NCBI RefSeq assembly: GCF_963665245.1 | Contig: NZ_OY762268.1 | Coordinates: 868,001-932,000, forward strand | Source: an uncultured Paludibaculum sp. | GTDB taxonomy: Bacteria; Acidobacteriota; Terriglobia; Bryobacterales; Bryobacteraceae | Length of the DNA stretch: 64,000 bases | Direction of reading: 5' to 3' | Part shown: positions 23,342 through 32,861 of the stretch, in pieces | Position numbering within the stretch: position 1 is the first letter of the stretch | How the letters are laid out: the number at the start of each line of letters is the position of its first letter | The notes under the pieces: generated by a model | The model's input: the letters and a program-made list of their open reading frames with translations, nothing else | What the model was told of the DNA's origin: nothing | Database searches by the model: none | Program-made: the position numbers and the translations under genes

Positions 23342-24993
23342 CAGTTAGGTAGTTTAGCATTCGGCGCCGAGAACCGACGCAGAATGGGGCCGCCCAGCGC
23401 TCGGGTGGCCATTTCCAGCTCTTCCACCTTCATCGAGCGGCATGCCCAGTAGAGCACGCCGACACCCAATGGAATCGATATCGCCAAGTCAACGAGGTAG
23501 CCGAAAGTATGGCTACCCAGCAGGCCGGCGATCACCGTGCTCGAGACCCAGATGACACTCGCCATGAGGAGCGAGGCCGTGCACACCTTCAGGATCACAC
23601 CTCGCAGGCGCCGGCCGTGCATGCCCCCGATTCGGACCATCAGAGTCCAGAAGAGGATCAGGAAACTGACAAGCGCGACGCAAGACGTGGAGAGCGCCAG
23701 GCCGGCATGGCCCAGGTGCGCACCGTGAACGAGACTCCAGGCGATGCACGCGTTGACGGCGATGGAGCCAACACTCACCAGCATCGGTGTGCGGGAGTCG
23801 TTCAGCGCGTAATAGGCCGGGGTCAAGATCTTTACGGCCGAATAGCCAGCCAGACCAATCGCGTAGCACGAGAGGGCGACCGCGGTCTGGTGAGTGTCGT
23901 ACGCTTCGAACCGCCGGCCCTCATAGATGGCGCCAATGATGGACGGTCCCAGGATCATCAGCCCGACGGATGACGGTACGGTCAGCAGAAAGACCAGGCC
24001 GAGCGAGCGGGCCAGGGTCTCGCGGAATTCGTCGATATCGCCGGAAGCGGCGCTGCGTCCGATGGCGGGCAGCGTGGCGGTGGCGATGGCAACGCCGAAC
24101 AGGCCCAGCGGCAGTTGCATGAAGCGGAACGCGCAGCTTAGCCAGGTCATGGCGCCGTTCACACCGCGCACCGGGTCGACGATGCTGGCCGCGAAGAAGC
24201 TGTTCACCAGCACGTTCACCTGCACACTGGCGTTGCCGATGATGGCCGGGCCCATCAATTTCAGAATGTGGCGCAGCCCCGGGTGGTTGAAATCCAAAGC
24301 GAAACGGAACGAAAAACCCGAACGGATGAGGCTGGGCACCTGCCACAGCAGTTGGAGCGCGCCGCCGATCACCACTCCGTAGGCCATCCCCTCGATCTTG
24401 GTGATGCCCAGCTGCGGCCCCAGCCAGAATCCAAGCAGCAGGCCGGAGCAGACGCTGCCGACGTTGAACCACGTGGACGACAGCGTCGGGACCGCAAACT
24501 GGTTGCATGAGTTCAACACGCCCATTGCCTGGGCGGCCAGCGCCACCAGCATGAGGAACGGAAACATGATCTGCGTGAGCTTGATGGCTTCGGCTGTCTT
24601 TTCCGGAGCGGTAGTCGCCCAGTTGTGGGTCAACAGTGGGATGAGCCAGGGGCTGATGAAGATACCGAAGATGCAGAACGCGCCGACGAATAGGATGATG
24701 GCCGACGCCACGAGATTGGCCAGGTGAGCCGCTTCCTTGCGGTCGCCCTTTTGCAGATACTCGACAAAAGTTGGCACGAAGGCAGACGAAAGCGCCCCCT
24801 CGGCGAAGAGGTCGCGCGTGAGGTTGGGAATGCGGAACCCGATGACAAACGCATCGGCCGAAGGACCGGCGCCGAACAATCGGCTCATGACTCCTTCACG
24901 AACAAGCCCGGCAATGCGGCTTAACAGAACGGCGAAGGATGCGACGCCAGCACTTCGAAAGACCTTTTCTGACTGCGATGACAAGACCTTCAT
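23341..24993 (-). CDS. murJ: Lipid II flippase MurJ
   Basis: 550 residues from the ATG at 24993 (MKVLSSQSEKVF); the much longer open frame upstream is antisense to the ADOP gene. MVF-superfamily protein with 13-14 membrane helices that flips lipid II for peptidoglycan synthesis. Seen: SAGVASFAVLLSRIAGLVREG at the N-terminus given in part as SRIAGLVREG, FVIGFRIPNLTRDLFAEGALS (positively charged loop; NLTRDLFAEG), and the helices that follow at regular spacing. The start is divergent from the permease gene with 96 bp between them. Confidence 0.92.
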   Translation of the reverse strand: MKVLSSQSEKVFRSAGVASFAVLLSRIAGLVREGVMSRLFGAGPSADAFVIGFRIPNLTRDLFAEGALSSAFVPTFVEYLQKGDRKEAAHLANLVASAIILFVGAFCIFGIFISPWLIPLLTHNWATTAPEKTAEAIKLTQIMFPFLMLVALAAQAMGVLNSCNQFAVPTLSSTWFNVGSVCSGLLLGFWLGPQLGITKIEGMAYGVVIGGALQLLWQVPSLIRSGFSFRFALDFNHPGLRHILKLMGPAIIGNASVQVNVLVNSFFAASIVDPVRGVNGAMTWLSCAFRFMQLPLGLFGVAIATATLPAIGRSAASGDIDEFRETLARSLGLVFLLTVPSSVGLMILGPSIIGAIYEGRRFEAYDTHQTAVALSCYAIGLAGYSAVKILTPAYYALNDSRTPMLVSVGSIAVNACIAWSLVHGAHLGHAGLALSTSCVALVSFLILFWTLMVRIGGMHGRRLRGVILKVCTASLLMASVIWVSSTVIAGLLGSHTFGYLVDLAISIPLGVGVLYWACRSMKVEELEMATRALGGPILRRFSAPNAKLPN

Positions 24994-25089
24994 TGTATCT
25001 GGTGCGGCCGGGCCAGCTGAAGACGCGGCGAGAGAAACGTATTTGAGCCCGGCTCCGTCTTCCAAGAAGCCAGCTCGCTGAAGAATCTC

Positions 25090-27498
25090 ATGCAGGACCT
25101 TCTGTTTTCCCTTCGCGCCTTGCGGCGCAATCCGGCGCCCGCGGTGGTGGCCGTCGTGGTTTTGGCGCTCGGAATGGGCGCGAATACGGCCATGTTCAGC
25201 GTCGTGAACGCGGTGCTGCTGAATTCGGCGCCGCTGAAGAGCCTGCGCGAACCGGATCGTCTGGTGATGCTCTGGGAAAAGAACCCGGCGATGATGGAGA
25301 TGATCGCGAACCGCATGCCCGTGGCGCTGGAGAATCTGCGGGCGTGGAAGGCCGGGGCGCAGTCCTTTGAACAGATCAGCGGATTCCTGCCTCGGGAGTG
25401 CGCCATCGCTACTCCAGGCGCCGAGGCCCGGCCCGCCAAAGTGGAATGCGGCGCCGTGGAGCACGGCTTCTTCCGGCTTCTGGGCGTCGAGCCCGCGGTG
25501 GGCCGCAACTTCACGCCCTCGGAGGTGAAAACCACGGTGCTGATGAGCGCGGCGGCCTACAAGGCCCGCTTCGGCAACGATACGAATCTGACGGGCAAGA
25601 CTCTGCGGATCGACGGCATCGACCGCGCGGTGATCGGTGTCATGCCGGAATCGTTCGCGCTGCCGGGAACCTATGAGGGCACCGAACAAAAGAAGCCCGA
25701 GGTCTGGCTGCCGCTCGACCTGATGGCTGCGCAGGGCGACGAAGCGTTGTGGGGGCGGAGCTATAGCGTCTATGGCCGCCTGAAGCCGGGCGCCACCCTC
25801 GCTCAGGCACGGGCGGAAATGAACGTGATGGCGGCGCGGCTCGAGAAGGAGCATCCCGATAGGAATCATGGCTTTGGCGTGAACGTCTTCCCGGTAACCG
25901 TAGAGGATGTCGGTCCGGAGCTGCGGCAGGGCATTCTGGTCCTGCAAGCCGCGGTCGGGTTCGTTCTGCTGATTGCCTGCGCGAACATGGCGAATCTCCT
26001 GCTGGCGCGGGCCATCTCCCGGGAACGGGAAATAGGCATCCGCCTGGCCTTGGGGGCGCAGCGGAGCCGGATTGTCCGGCTCATGCTTACCGAGAGTCTG
26101 CTCCTCAGTGTGCTGGGCGGCTTGCTGGGGCTGCTGCTGGCGTATTGGAGTCTGGACCTGATCTCAGCCTTAGCTCCAAAGGATACGCATGGGTTTCACG
26201 AATTGCGGCTGGATCCCTGGGTATTGCTGTTTACCCTGGGTATCTCGGTCGCCACGGGTGTGCTGTTCGGTCTGGCGCCGGCATGGCATGCGGCGCGCCG
26301 GGACTTAACCGAGCCGATGGGCCGGGGCGGACGGACGGCGAGCTCCGGTCCGCAGTGGCTCAGAAACACGATGGTGGCCGGAGAAGTGGCGCTTGCGCTG
26401 GTCCTGCTCATCGGGGCCGGGCTGATGATCCGGACGTTGAGCCACCTGATGCACGTGGATCCGGGCTTCCAGCCGGCACGCCTTCTCACTCTGCGCATTG
26501 AGGACGTGAACGTAAAGGACTTCGGACGCCAGCTGCTGGATCGTGTCGGGCAATTGCCCGGCGTGGAATCCGCCAGCATTTCCAGCACGATGCCGATGCA
26601 GCGGGTGGAACAGACGAACTACCGGATGGAGACCGACGATCCGAAGTCGAAAGACTTGCACATGACCTGCCGCAGCGCCGTAAGCGAGACGTTCTTCCAG
26701 ACGATGGGTATCGCCGTGCGAAGTGGACGCGGATTTACCCGGCAGGAGGCTGAGGCGAAGGAACCAACGGCGATCGTCGTGAGCGAGTCGTTCGCCGCTT
26801 TGAACTGGCCGCACCAGGACCCACTCGGACGCACAGTACTACTGCCGTCCAGCGGCAAGGATGTCCGCACCACCGTGGTGGGTGTGGTCGGCGATACGCA
26901 CCAGATGGGGCCCGACTCGACGGTGCTGCCTGAGATGTACACGCCTTCGCGGCAGTTCACCAATCTGATGCTGGCCGTGCGGACACGGTCGGACACCGGC
27001 ACGATGAAAGCCACGCTGGAGAGGGCCGTCTGGAGCATCGATCCGAGACAGCCGCTGCAGCCGGCGCGCTCCATGGAACAAGTACTTTATGAATGGCCCG
27101 CAAACCGCAGATTCTATATGGCGATTCTGGCAGCATTCGCAGGGCTCGCCCTGCTGCTGGCGGCCCTGGGTCTCTACGGCGTGTTGTCTTACGTCGTGAA
27201 TCTGCGGACCAGCGAACTGGGCGTGCGCATCGCTCTCGGTGCCACGACACGCGACATACTTTCGCTGGTTCTGCGGCAAGGGTTGGCCCTAACGCTGGTT
27301 GGCACGGCCGCGGGCCTGGCCGTTGCCCTGTTGGTTACCCGGCTGATGCAAAGCCTGCTCTATGGCGTGAAACCATTGGATCCAGGGACGTTTGCGGCCG
27401 TCCCCGCCGTGCTGGTCGTGGTGGCCCTGGCCGCCTGCTACCTGCCAGCGCGCCGGGCGGCCCGTGTGGACCCAATTCAAGCATTACGCAGCGAATAA
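25090..27498 (+). CDS. ADOP-type ABC permease (duplicated MacB/FtsX)
   Basis: 802 residues, two copies of the MacB periplasmic-core plus FtsX transmembrane module. First helix at about 18-40 (VVAVVVLALGMGANTAMFSVV), then a periplasmic domain to about 280, three FtsX helices ending near 400 with REREIGIRLALGAQRSRI, a second periplasmic domain (about 430-680), and three more helices with TSELGVRIALGATTRDIL. No ATPase gene is adjacent, the hallmark of the acidobacterial duplicated orphan permease group. Possible roles are export of macrolide-like compounds, lipoproteins or peptides; the substrate is unknown. Single gene, divergent from murJ. Confidence 0.9.
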   Translation: MQDLLFSLRALRRNPAPAVVAVVVLALGMGANTAMFSVVNAVLLNSAPLKSLREPDRLVMLWEKNPAMMEMIANRMPVALENLRAWKAGAQSFEQISGFLPRECAIATPGAEARPAKVECGAVEHGFFRLLGVEPAVGRNFTPSEVKTTVLMSAAAYKARFGNDTNLTGKTLRIDGIDRAVIGVMPESFALPGTYEGTEQKKPEVWLPLDLMAAQGDEALWGRSYSVYGRLKPGATLAQARAEMNVMAARLEKEHPDRNHGFGVNVFPVTVEDVGPELRQGILVLQAAVGFVLLIACANMANLLLARAISREREIGIRLALGAQRSRIVRLMLTESLLLSVLGGLLGLLLAYWSLDLISALAPKDTHGFHELRLDPWVLLFTLGISVATGVLFGLAPAWHAARRDLTEPMGRGGRTASSGPQWLRNTMVAGEVALALVLLIGAGLMIRTLSHLMHVDPGFQPARLLTLRIEDVNVKDFGRQLLDRVGQLPGVESASISSTMPMQRVEQTNYRMETDDPKSKDLHMTCRSAVSETFFQTMGIAVRSGRGFTRQEAEAKEPTAIVVSESFAALNWPHQDPLGRTVLLPSSGKDVRTTVVGVVGDTHQMGPDSTVLPEMYTPSRQFTNLMLAVRTRSDTGTMKATLERAVWSIDPRQPLQPARSMEQVLYEWPANRRFYMAILAAFAGLALLLAALGLYGVLSYVVNLRTSELGVRIALGATTRDILSLVLRQGLALTLVGTAAGLAVALLVTRLMQSLLYGVKPLDPGTFAAVPAVLVVVALAACYLPARRAARVDPIQALRSE

Positions 27499-27531
27499 AC
27501 TTCGGAAATCGGCATAATAGCAGTCATACAG

Positions 27532-29175
27532 ATGTCGATACCGATCCTGATCCCCGCCTACGAGCCGGGCGACGCTCTCGCGGAAACCGTCATAGCGCTG
27601 CACGAACGGGGCTTCGACCGGATTGTGGTGGTGGACGACGGTAGCCGTAACCTCAACTCCCTACACGTGTTGAATCATCTCGACCGGGTCTATCTGTACC
27701 GGCACGCAGTGAATCTGGGCAAGGGGGCGGCGCTCAAAACGGGGTTGAACCACATTCTGTTGAACTGGCCGGATGCGGTGGGTGTGGTGACGGCCGATGC
27801 CGACGGACAGCATTCGCCGGAGGACATCGCGGCCGTGGCTGCGGAGCTGGCCGCGAAGCCGGGCCACCTGGTTTTAGGCAGCCGGCAGTTTCACCGGGAA
27901 GTGCCTTGGCGCAGCCGCGTCGGTAATCGCCTAAGCGCCGCGCTGGTCCAGACCCTGGTGGGCGCGCGACTGACCGACACCCAGACGGGGTTGCGAGGCG
28001 TGCCGCTTTCGCTGATACCACAGTTGTTGAAACTACCGTCGAACGGCTACGAGTTCGAGCTGGACATGCTGCTCGCCGCCAAGCACGGCGGGGTGCGGAT
28101 GGCCGAACTGCCGATCCGTACGATCTATATCGACCAGAACGCCTCGTCGCACTTCGACCCGTTGTGGGACTCGATGCGCATCTATCTGGTGCTGATGCGC
28201 TTCACGTTGGCATCGGTCGTCACGGCAATAATCGATAATGCTGTATTTGCTGCTACTTACGCGTCCACTCAGAACATACTACTTTCACAAGTAGTTGGAC
28301 GCTCGGTGGCTGTTCTGTTCAACTATGGCGCCGTCAGGAAGGCAGTGTTTCAATCGCGCGGCCCGCACCGGGATACCCTGCCGAAATACCTCCTGTTGGT
28401 TACGGCGAATGCAGCCATCTCCTACCTGTTGATTACCCTGATCCATGAACGTTTTCAAGCCGGGGTCATCGTCGCAAAGATTCTGGTGGAGGCTGCGCTG
28501 TTCCTGGTTAGTTTCCTGATTCAACGGGACTTGATCTTCAGCAAGCGACAGGGCGTGGCAACGGACTGGACAAGCTACTACGAATCGGTGCCAGCTACGG
28601 CCAAGCTGACCCGGCGGTATAGCGCGTCCGTTCTGGTTCGGATGATGCGATCGGCCGGAATCGGTTCGGGTGCTGGTTTTCTGGAGATCGGAGGCGCGAA
28701 CAGCTGCTTCTACGACCGATTGGCGGTGGAATTCCAGCCGTCTCTATATGAGGTGATCGACACGAACAAACACGGCCTGGATCTGCTGGCACGGCGGGCG
28801 GAGTCGCGGGTTCGTTTGCGGCAGGAGAGCGTGCTGGAACTGGGACAGGATCCGCGCGCGGACATCGTGTTCAGCGTGGGCCTGGTGGAGCATTTCGACT
28901 GCGCGGGGACGCGCCGCGCGATCGAGGCGCACTTTGACCAGGTCAAACCGGGCGGCACCGTTCTCGTAACGTTCCCCACTCCCACTTTGCTTTACAGAAT
29001 TGCCCGTATGTTTCTGGAATTGCTCGGCTTGTGGAAGTTCCCAGACGAGCGGCCATTGATCCGGGACGAGGTGCGGAAGACAGTGCTGACGCAAGGAGAC
29101 ATTCTGGAAGAGCGGATCCTGTGGCCCCTGATTCTGACGCAGGGCGTGGTAGTCGCACGGAAGAGAATGGGCTGA
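27532..29175 (+). CDS. GT2-GtrA-methyltransferase fusion protein
   Basis: 547 residues with three parts. Residues 1-215: GT-A glycosyltransferase of the DPM1/polyprenyl-phosphate type (LIPAYEPGDAL, VVDDGS, GKGAALKTGL, TADADGQH with the DxD). About 220-345: GtrA-like four-helix membrane domain (FTLASVVTAIIDNAVF and following helices). About 350-547: class I SAM methyltransferase with FLEIGGANSCFYDRL, YEVIDTNKHG and FSVGLVEHFD. This probably makes and flips a polyprenyl-linked sugar and methylates a related intermediate at the membrane. It starts 33 bp after the ADOP gene. The three-part fusion on one chain is unusual. Confidence 0.8.
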   Translation: MSIPILIPAYEPGDALAETVIALHERGFDRIVVVDDGSRNLNSLHVLNHLDRVYLYRHAVNLGKGAALKTGLNHILLNWPDAVGVVTADADGQHSPEDIAAVAAELAAKPGHLVLGSRQFHREVPWRSRVGNRLSAALVQTLVGARLTDTQTGLRGVPLSLIPQLLKLPSNGYEFELDMLLAAKHGGVRMAELPIRTIYIDQNASSHFDPLWDSMRIYLVLMRFTLASVVTAIIDNAVFAATYASTQNILLSQVVGRSVAVLFNYGAVRKAVFQSRGPHRDTLPKYLLLVTANAAISYLLITLIHERFQAGVIVAKILVEAALFLVSFLIQRDLIFSKRQGVATDWTSYYESVPATAKLTRRYSASVLVRMMRSAGIGSGAGFLEIGGANSCFYDRLAVEFQPSLYEVIDTNKHGLDLLARRAESRVRLRQESVLELGQDPRADIVFSVGLVEHFDCAGTRRAIEAHFDQVKPGGTVLVTFPTPTLLYRIARMFLELLGLWKFPDERPLIRDEVRKTVLTQGDILEERILWPLILTQGVVVARKRMG

Positions 29176-29237
29176 GCGGAGGCCGCACTCCCGCGCGCGG
29201 CCCCCACTCGGTGTCGTCAGTCCCGCTATGAGGTCGC

Positions 29238-30221
29238 CTACAGGAGCTTGGCGAGCTCTCGCATCACTTCGAAGGCGTCGGCGACGTAGAGAACGTCCGC
29301 CTTGCCCCGAGCCCAGCCGCAGGCGGCGTCCAGATTGATGGCGCGGCGTTCGTTGATGAAGCGCCAGCCCACCACGTGGGGTTCCTCACCGTGGCAGCAA
29401 GTCGACAGGCCCTTTCGGTGCCGCGGCGTTGAGCCGGTCTGGCCCACCTGGTGGAGGTGCGTCAGGAACGGCAGCACGGCCTGGCCTTCGCCGGAGAGAT
29501 CCACCAACGACTTCGAGGACCCAAGCGACGACTTGTTGTGCTGCACGAAGTTGAGGATCAGGCTGCCCGCCTCGTCGGTGTGCGTCTGGCCGTCCTTCTG
29601 CTTCTTGGTCCAGCCGGCTCCGGCGACGAACAGCAGTTGGGCGTCGGGGCGGATGGTCTGCTGGTCGGCGTTCGGCGACTGGTAGCCGACCACATGGGTG
29701 CGGGTCTCCGTTGGCGCGGAGAGTACTTCGGCCGCGACTCCGGGCTGGGCGGCGCACGCGTCGACAGCGCCGGGTTCGATCAGAACGAACCAGGGCCGGG
29801 CAGTACGGCTCTGCACGGCTTCCATACGCTGGCGGTAGTACCAGCGATGGATGGAGAGATCGGGTTCGACCGCAACAACGTGCGTATCGCAAGCGCCATT
29901 GAGGCGGGCGGCGACACCGGGCAAGGCGCGCTGGAAGCGCATCGTGCAAGGAGCAAGGACCACGGTGGCTCCGCTGGCCGCGACGAGCGCCTGGGCAGCG
30001 GCAGCGTCAGTCGCGTAGCGGGCTACCGAGACCGCGTCACCTTCCACGGCGCGCACGCTGAGGGCACCTTCCGAGATCGACTGGGCAGCCTGTGCGGCGG
30101 CGCCGCCGAGGACAGCCAAGTGAAACGAACCGAGCGAGCGGGCAACGGCCAGGGTCTCTAGTGCGGCCTTGGGCAGCGTGCCTTCGTCGGTGGTGTGCAG
30201 CAGGACGAGAATGGGTTCCAT
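29238..30221 (-). CDS. etfA: Electron transfer flavoprotein subunit alpha
   Basis: 327 residues from ATG 30221 (MEPILVLLHTTDEG). It carries the FAD of the ETF heterodimer and passes electrons from acyl-CoA dehydrogenase to ETF-QO. The N-terminal domain pairs with EtfB; the C-terminal part has LFVAGAGWTKKQK, GSSKSLVD, HQVGQTGSTP and a final ALAVINxD-like region that here reads FINERRAINLDAACGWARGKADVLYVADA. The family is diverged from canonical EtfA but keeps the FAD domain order. Last gene of the acd-etfQO-etfB-etfA operon, 11 bp after etfB. Confidence 0.85.
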   Translation of the reverse strand: MEPILVLLHTTDEGTLPKAALETLAVARSLGSFHLAVLGGAAAQAAQSISEGALSVRAVEGDAVSVARYATDAAAAQALVAASGATVVLAPCTMRFQRALPGVAARLNGACDTHVVAVEPDLSIHRWYYRQRMEAVQSRTARPWFVLIEPGAVDACAAQPGVAAEVLSAPTETRTHVVGYQSPNADQQTIRPDAQLLFVAGAGWTKKQKDGQTHTDEAGSLILNFVQHNKSSLGSSKSLVDLSGEGQAVLPFLTHLHQVGQTGSTPRHRKGLSTCCHGEEPHVVGWRFINERRAINLDAACGWARGKADVLYVADAFEVMRELAKLL

Positions 30222-30232
30222 GGGCGCGCTCC

Positions 30233-31033
30233 TTATTGCTTGATCCAATCGGCGAGTTCCTGGGCGATCTGCGCGGCCGGAACATCCTTCACGATCTTCG
30301 TTTGACGCGTGACGGCGGGCAGAGCCACCGACGCGTAGCTCACGGACGACGTCAGAGCCGCCGCCTTGGCCTTTTGCAGCGCGGGCATCATGGCGCGCAT
30401 GTTGGCCATGCCGGTCTGGGGGTGATTCGACGGTTCGGGCAGATTGCCGGTAGCCCAGGCCAGGACCGCCGGAGGTGCGGCACACTTTGAAACCTGATGG
30501 CGTCCGCCTTCCACGCGCTCCTTGATGATGAGCGCGCCGGACTCGTCGACCTTGAGTTCGTCAACAGCCAGGAACTGTTCCGTGATGCCGAGCTTCTCGC
30601 CCACCATCTGCATGACGACGCCGGCTCCGCGGGTGGCCGATTCCCAGCCGCCGAAGAGCAGCATCTGCGACTTGTCGAGGCCGGGGATCGCCGCAATGGC
30701 ATCGGCCAGCACCGTAGCAACCGAAGCGGAGTCAGTGAATCCACCGCCTGGGCCGTCGATGGGAACGAGTTCAAAGGGCAGCTTCTGGGCGACGGTCATC
30801 ATCACCTGCTGCAGTTTGGCTTTGGGCGCGATGCTGACGACTTTGATCACGGAACCCGGAAAGCTCTTGGCCAGATTAGCGGCCTCGTACAGAGCGTGGC
30901 CCGCCCAGGGATCGAAGACGGCGGGCAGCATGAGCTCGTTCTTCAGGCCGGGTCCGGTGGGGGTTGTGACCGGCTCCAGGGTTTGTAGCGGGTCGGGCGC
31001 AAGCCCTCCGCAAACGATGATTTGGTATGGCAT
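30233..31033 (-). CDS. etfB: Electron transfer flavoprotein subunit beta
   Basis: 266 residues from ATG 31033 (MPYQIIVCGG). Binds AMP or a second flavin and docks the donor dehydrogenase. Seen: the N-terminal IIVCGGLAPDP strand-loop, DPWAGHALYEAANLAK, FGGWESATRGAGVVMQMVGEKLG (the region that in EtfB carries the recognition loop; 20 residues given here in part), and a C-terminal arm. It starts 25 bp after the ETF-QO gene. Somewhat diverged from mitochondrial-type EtfB, matching the diverged EtfA beside it. Confidence 0.85.
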   Translation of the reverse strand: MPYQIIVCGGLAPDPLQTLEPVTTPTGPGLKNELMLPAVFDPWAGHALYEAANLAKSFPGSVIKVVSIAPKAKLQQVMMTVAQKLPFELVPIDGPGGGFTDSASVATVLADAIAAIPGLDKSQMLLFGGWESATRGAGVVMQMVGEKLGITEQFLAVDELKVDESGALIIKERVEGGRHQVSKCAAPPAVLAWATGNLPEPSNHPQTGMANMRAMMPALQKAKAAALTSSVSYASVALPAVTRQTKIVKDVPAAQIAQELADWIKQ

Positions 31034-31058
31034 AGGTAATTCGCTTGGACGCGGGGCC

Positions 31059-32834
31059 TCAGTTTTCAGCGCTGTGCAGGCCTCCGGGGGCGGCGCAGAA
31101 CTCGATGTTCTCCAACGGGCAATTCCACAGACAGGCGCCGCAGTGGACACACTTTTCGTGATCGAACGCAGGCACGCCTCCGCCGGGGTGGATGGCTTCG
31201 CCGGAGCAGATCTCGATGCAAGTCTTGTCGTGGCAGGCCAGGCAGACGTTCGGATCGAGGAAGACGACGTGATCGGGCGAGTCGGAAGGCGCCTGGACCT
31301 TGCCGCCCATCAACAGGGCATCCTGATGGGACACCAGCAACTGGCCGTCGAACTCGATGGGTGGCCAGCCGGCCGCGTCCATTAGAGCATCGTGCAGCGG
31401 CTTGCCGTCGCGCGCGCAGCGCTCACGGATCGTCTCGATTTGCGATCGCGACACGCGGCCCACATAGAAATCCTCCAACCGGCTGGGTTTCTTGTCCTCC
31501 GAAGATCGCGGGACGTGAACCGCGCCCTTGGTGAGACCGGCCAACCCCATGCCGATGAAGCCCGTGAGCACGCCACGCTGGAACCCGTTGCGCGCCTTCT
31601 CGGCAATGATCGACTCGTCCTCGAGCCACGACCGGCGGCGCCGCGCCTCATAGCGCGCTTTGAGATTCTCCTTCGAGAACGGCAGGCCTTCGCGGTAGAT
31701 CTCGAGCACGGCCTCGGCCAGTTGGGTGCCGGTGAGCCAGGCCTCGTCGACGCCGGAGCCAGTCAGCACGTTGGTCGAGCCCGAGCCTTCTCCGATGCGC
31801 GCATAGCCGTCACCGCAGAGGTGCGGCTCGCCGCGACGCCCGCTCTCCAGCAGTGATTTCGCACCCCAACTGCGCATGCGTCCACCTTGCAGGTACTGCC
31901 ACAGGTAAGGATGCTGGACGAAGTGCTGCAGGTAGCGGTAAGCGGTGCGGGCGGGCGTTTCGAGCCACGAGGGGACAAAGATGCCCACCGAGGCAACGCG
32001 CCCTGGGTGGACGTAGAAGAAGCCGAAGATCTCGGGCTCGGGGTAGCCGATGGTGTGGAAGACCGTGCCCTCGGGCAGCGTGCAGGACTCGGGCAGGTCG
32101 ACGACCATCTTCATGCCCACGGCCCACTCGTCGCGTTTGTGCCCGTTGGGCATGCCCATGGTCTCGTCGAGACGCCGTCCGACAGGCCCCACTGGGCCGT
32201 CGCCGACCACGGTGAGCGACGCGCGCACTTCCGTGCCGTCGCCGGCCAGGACGACTCCGGCGACTTTGCCGTTCTCGATCAGCGCCTCGGCTACGGGGGT
32301 CGAGGGCCAGATCTGTGCCAGACCGGACATCATCACCTGCTGGCCGGTCCACTGGTTGAACTGACCCAGGGAAAGGATGAAGCCGTCGCCCTTGTGCAGG
32401 AAGTCCGGGCAATACGGCAGCGCCCAGCCGTGATTGCCGACGCCGAAGGCCTGCAGTACCTTGTCGGCGAGTTGCATGAGCGCGGGGCGGCGGCTGGCTC
32501 CGTGTGGGTCGAGCAGGTAGACGAGCTTCTCGTTGCTGACCCGCGTGGCCATCGGGATCTCTTCCAGCGGGAGTTCGGGGAACGTCGCACGAATCGCGCG
32601 GCCCCGCGTCACAACACCCGACACTCCGAATGCGATGTCGTCGGCCCGCTCATAGCAGATCACCTGCGGCGGCAGGCCGGGCATGGCGCGCGACTCCAGC
32701 GGTTGAGCCGACTCCTCCTGCAGGCCGCGCGTGAGCGTGGTGAGAAAGCCCGCCGTGGCCGGACCGTAGCCGACGCAGACGATGTCCGCGTCAAGCGGTG
32801 TGGCTTCAGGCGCGTCGCTGGGCTGAGGGTTCAT
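31059..32834 (-). CDS. ETF-quinone oxidoreductase-like protein with fused ferredoxin
   Basis: 591 residues; ATG at 32834 after a clear AAAGGAA. FAD-dependent membrane-surface enzyme passing electrons from ETF to quinone. The N-terminal FAD-binding fold has IVCVGYGPATAG at about 20-31 in place of GxGxxG, VVGDGPVGPVGRRLDE, and GSGSTNVLTGSGVDEAWLTGTQLAE-type FAD-closing sequence, cited in part. A hydrophobic segment around 410-425 (RGVLTGFIGMGLAGL) is the likely membrane anchor. The C-terminal 65 residues carry a 4Fe-4S pattern with CLACHDKTC and CVHCGACLWNCP, as in FixX fused to FixC. Middle of the operon, 27 bp after the acyl-CoA dehydrogenase. Confidence 0.85.
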   Translation of the reverse strand: MNPQPSDAPEATPLDADIVCVGYGPATAGFLTTLTRGLQEESAQPLESRAMPGLPPQVICYERADDIAFGVSGVVTRGRAIRATFPELPLEEIPMATRVSNEKLVYLLDPHGASRRPALMQLADKVLQAFGVGNHGWALPYCPDFLHKGDGFILSLGQFNQWTGQQVMMSGLAQIWPSTPVAEALIENGKVAGVVLAGDGTEVRASLTVVGDGPVGPVGRRLDETMGMPNGHKRDEWAVGMKMVVDLPESCTLPEGTVFHTIGYPEPEIFGFFYVHPGRVASVGIFVPSWLETPARTAYRYLQHFVQHPYLWQYLQGGRMRSWGAKSLLESGRRGEPHLCGDGYARIGEGSGSTNVLTGSGVDEAWLTGTQLAEAVLEIYREGLPFSKENLKARYEARRRRSWLEDESIIAEKARNGFQRGVLTGFIGMGLAGLTKGAVHVPRSSEDKKPSRLEDFYVGRVSRSQIETIRERCARDGKPLHDALMDAAGWPPIEFDGQLLVSHQDALLMGGKVQAPSDSPDHVVFLDPNVCLACHDKTCIEICSGEAIHPGGGVPAFDHEKCVHCGACLWNCPLENIEFCAAPGGLHSAEN

Positions 32835-32861
32835 ACGGGTTCCTTTCCGCCCTGCGGCTGG

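Noticed and set aside
24994..25947. N-terminal extension of the murJ frame
   Set aside because: It lies antisense to the ADOP permease start; family homology begins at MKVLSS.
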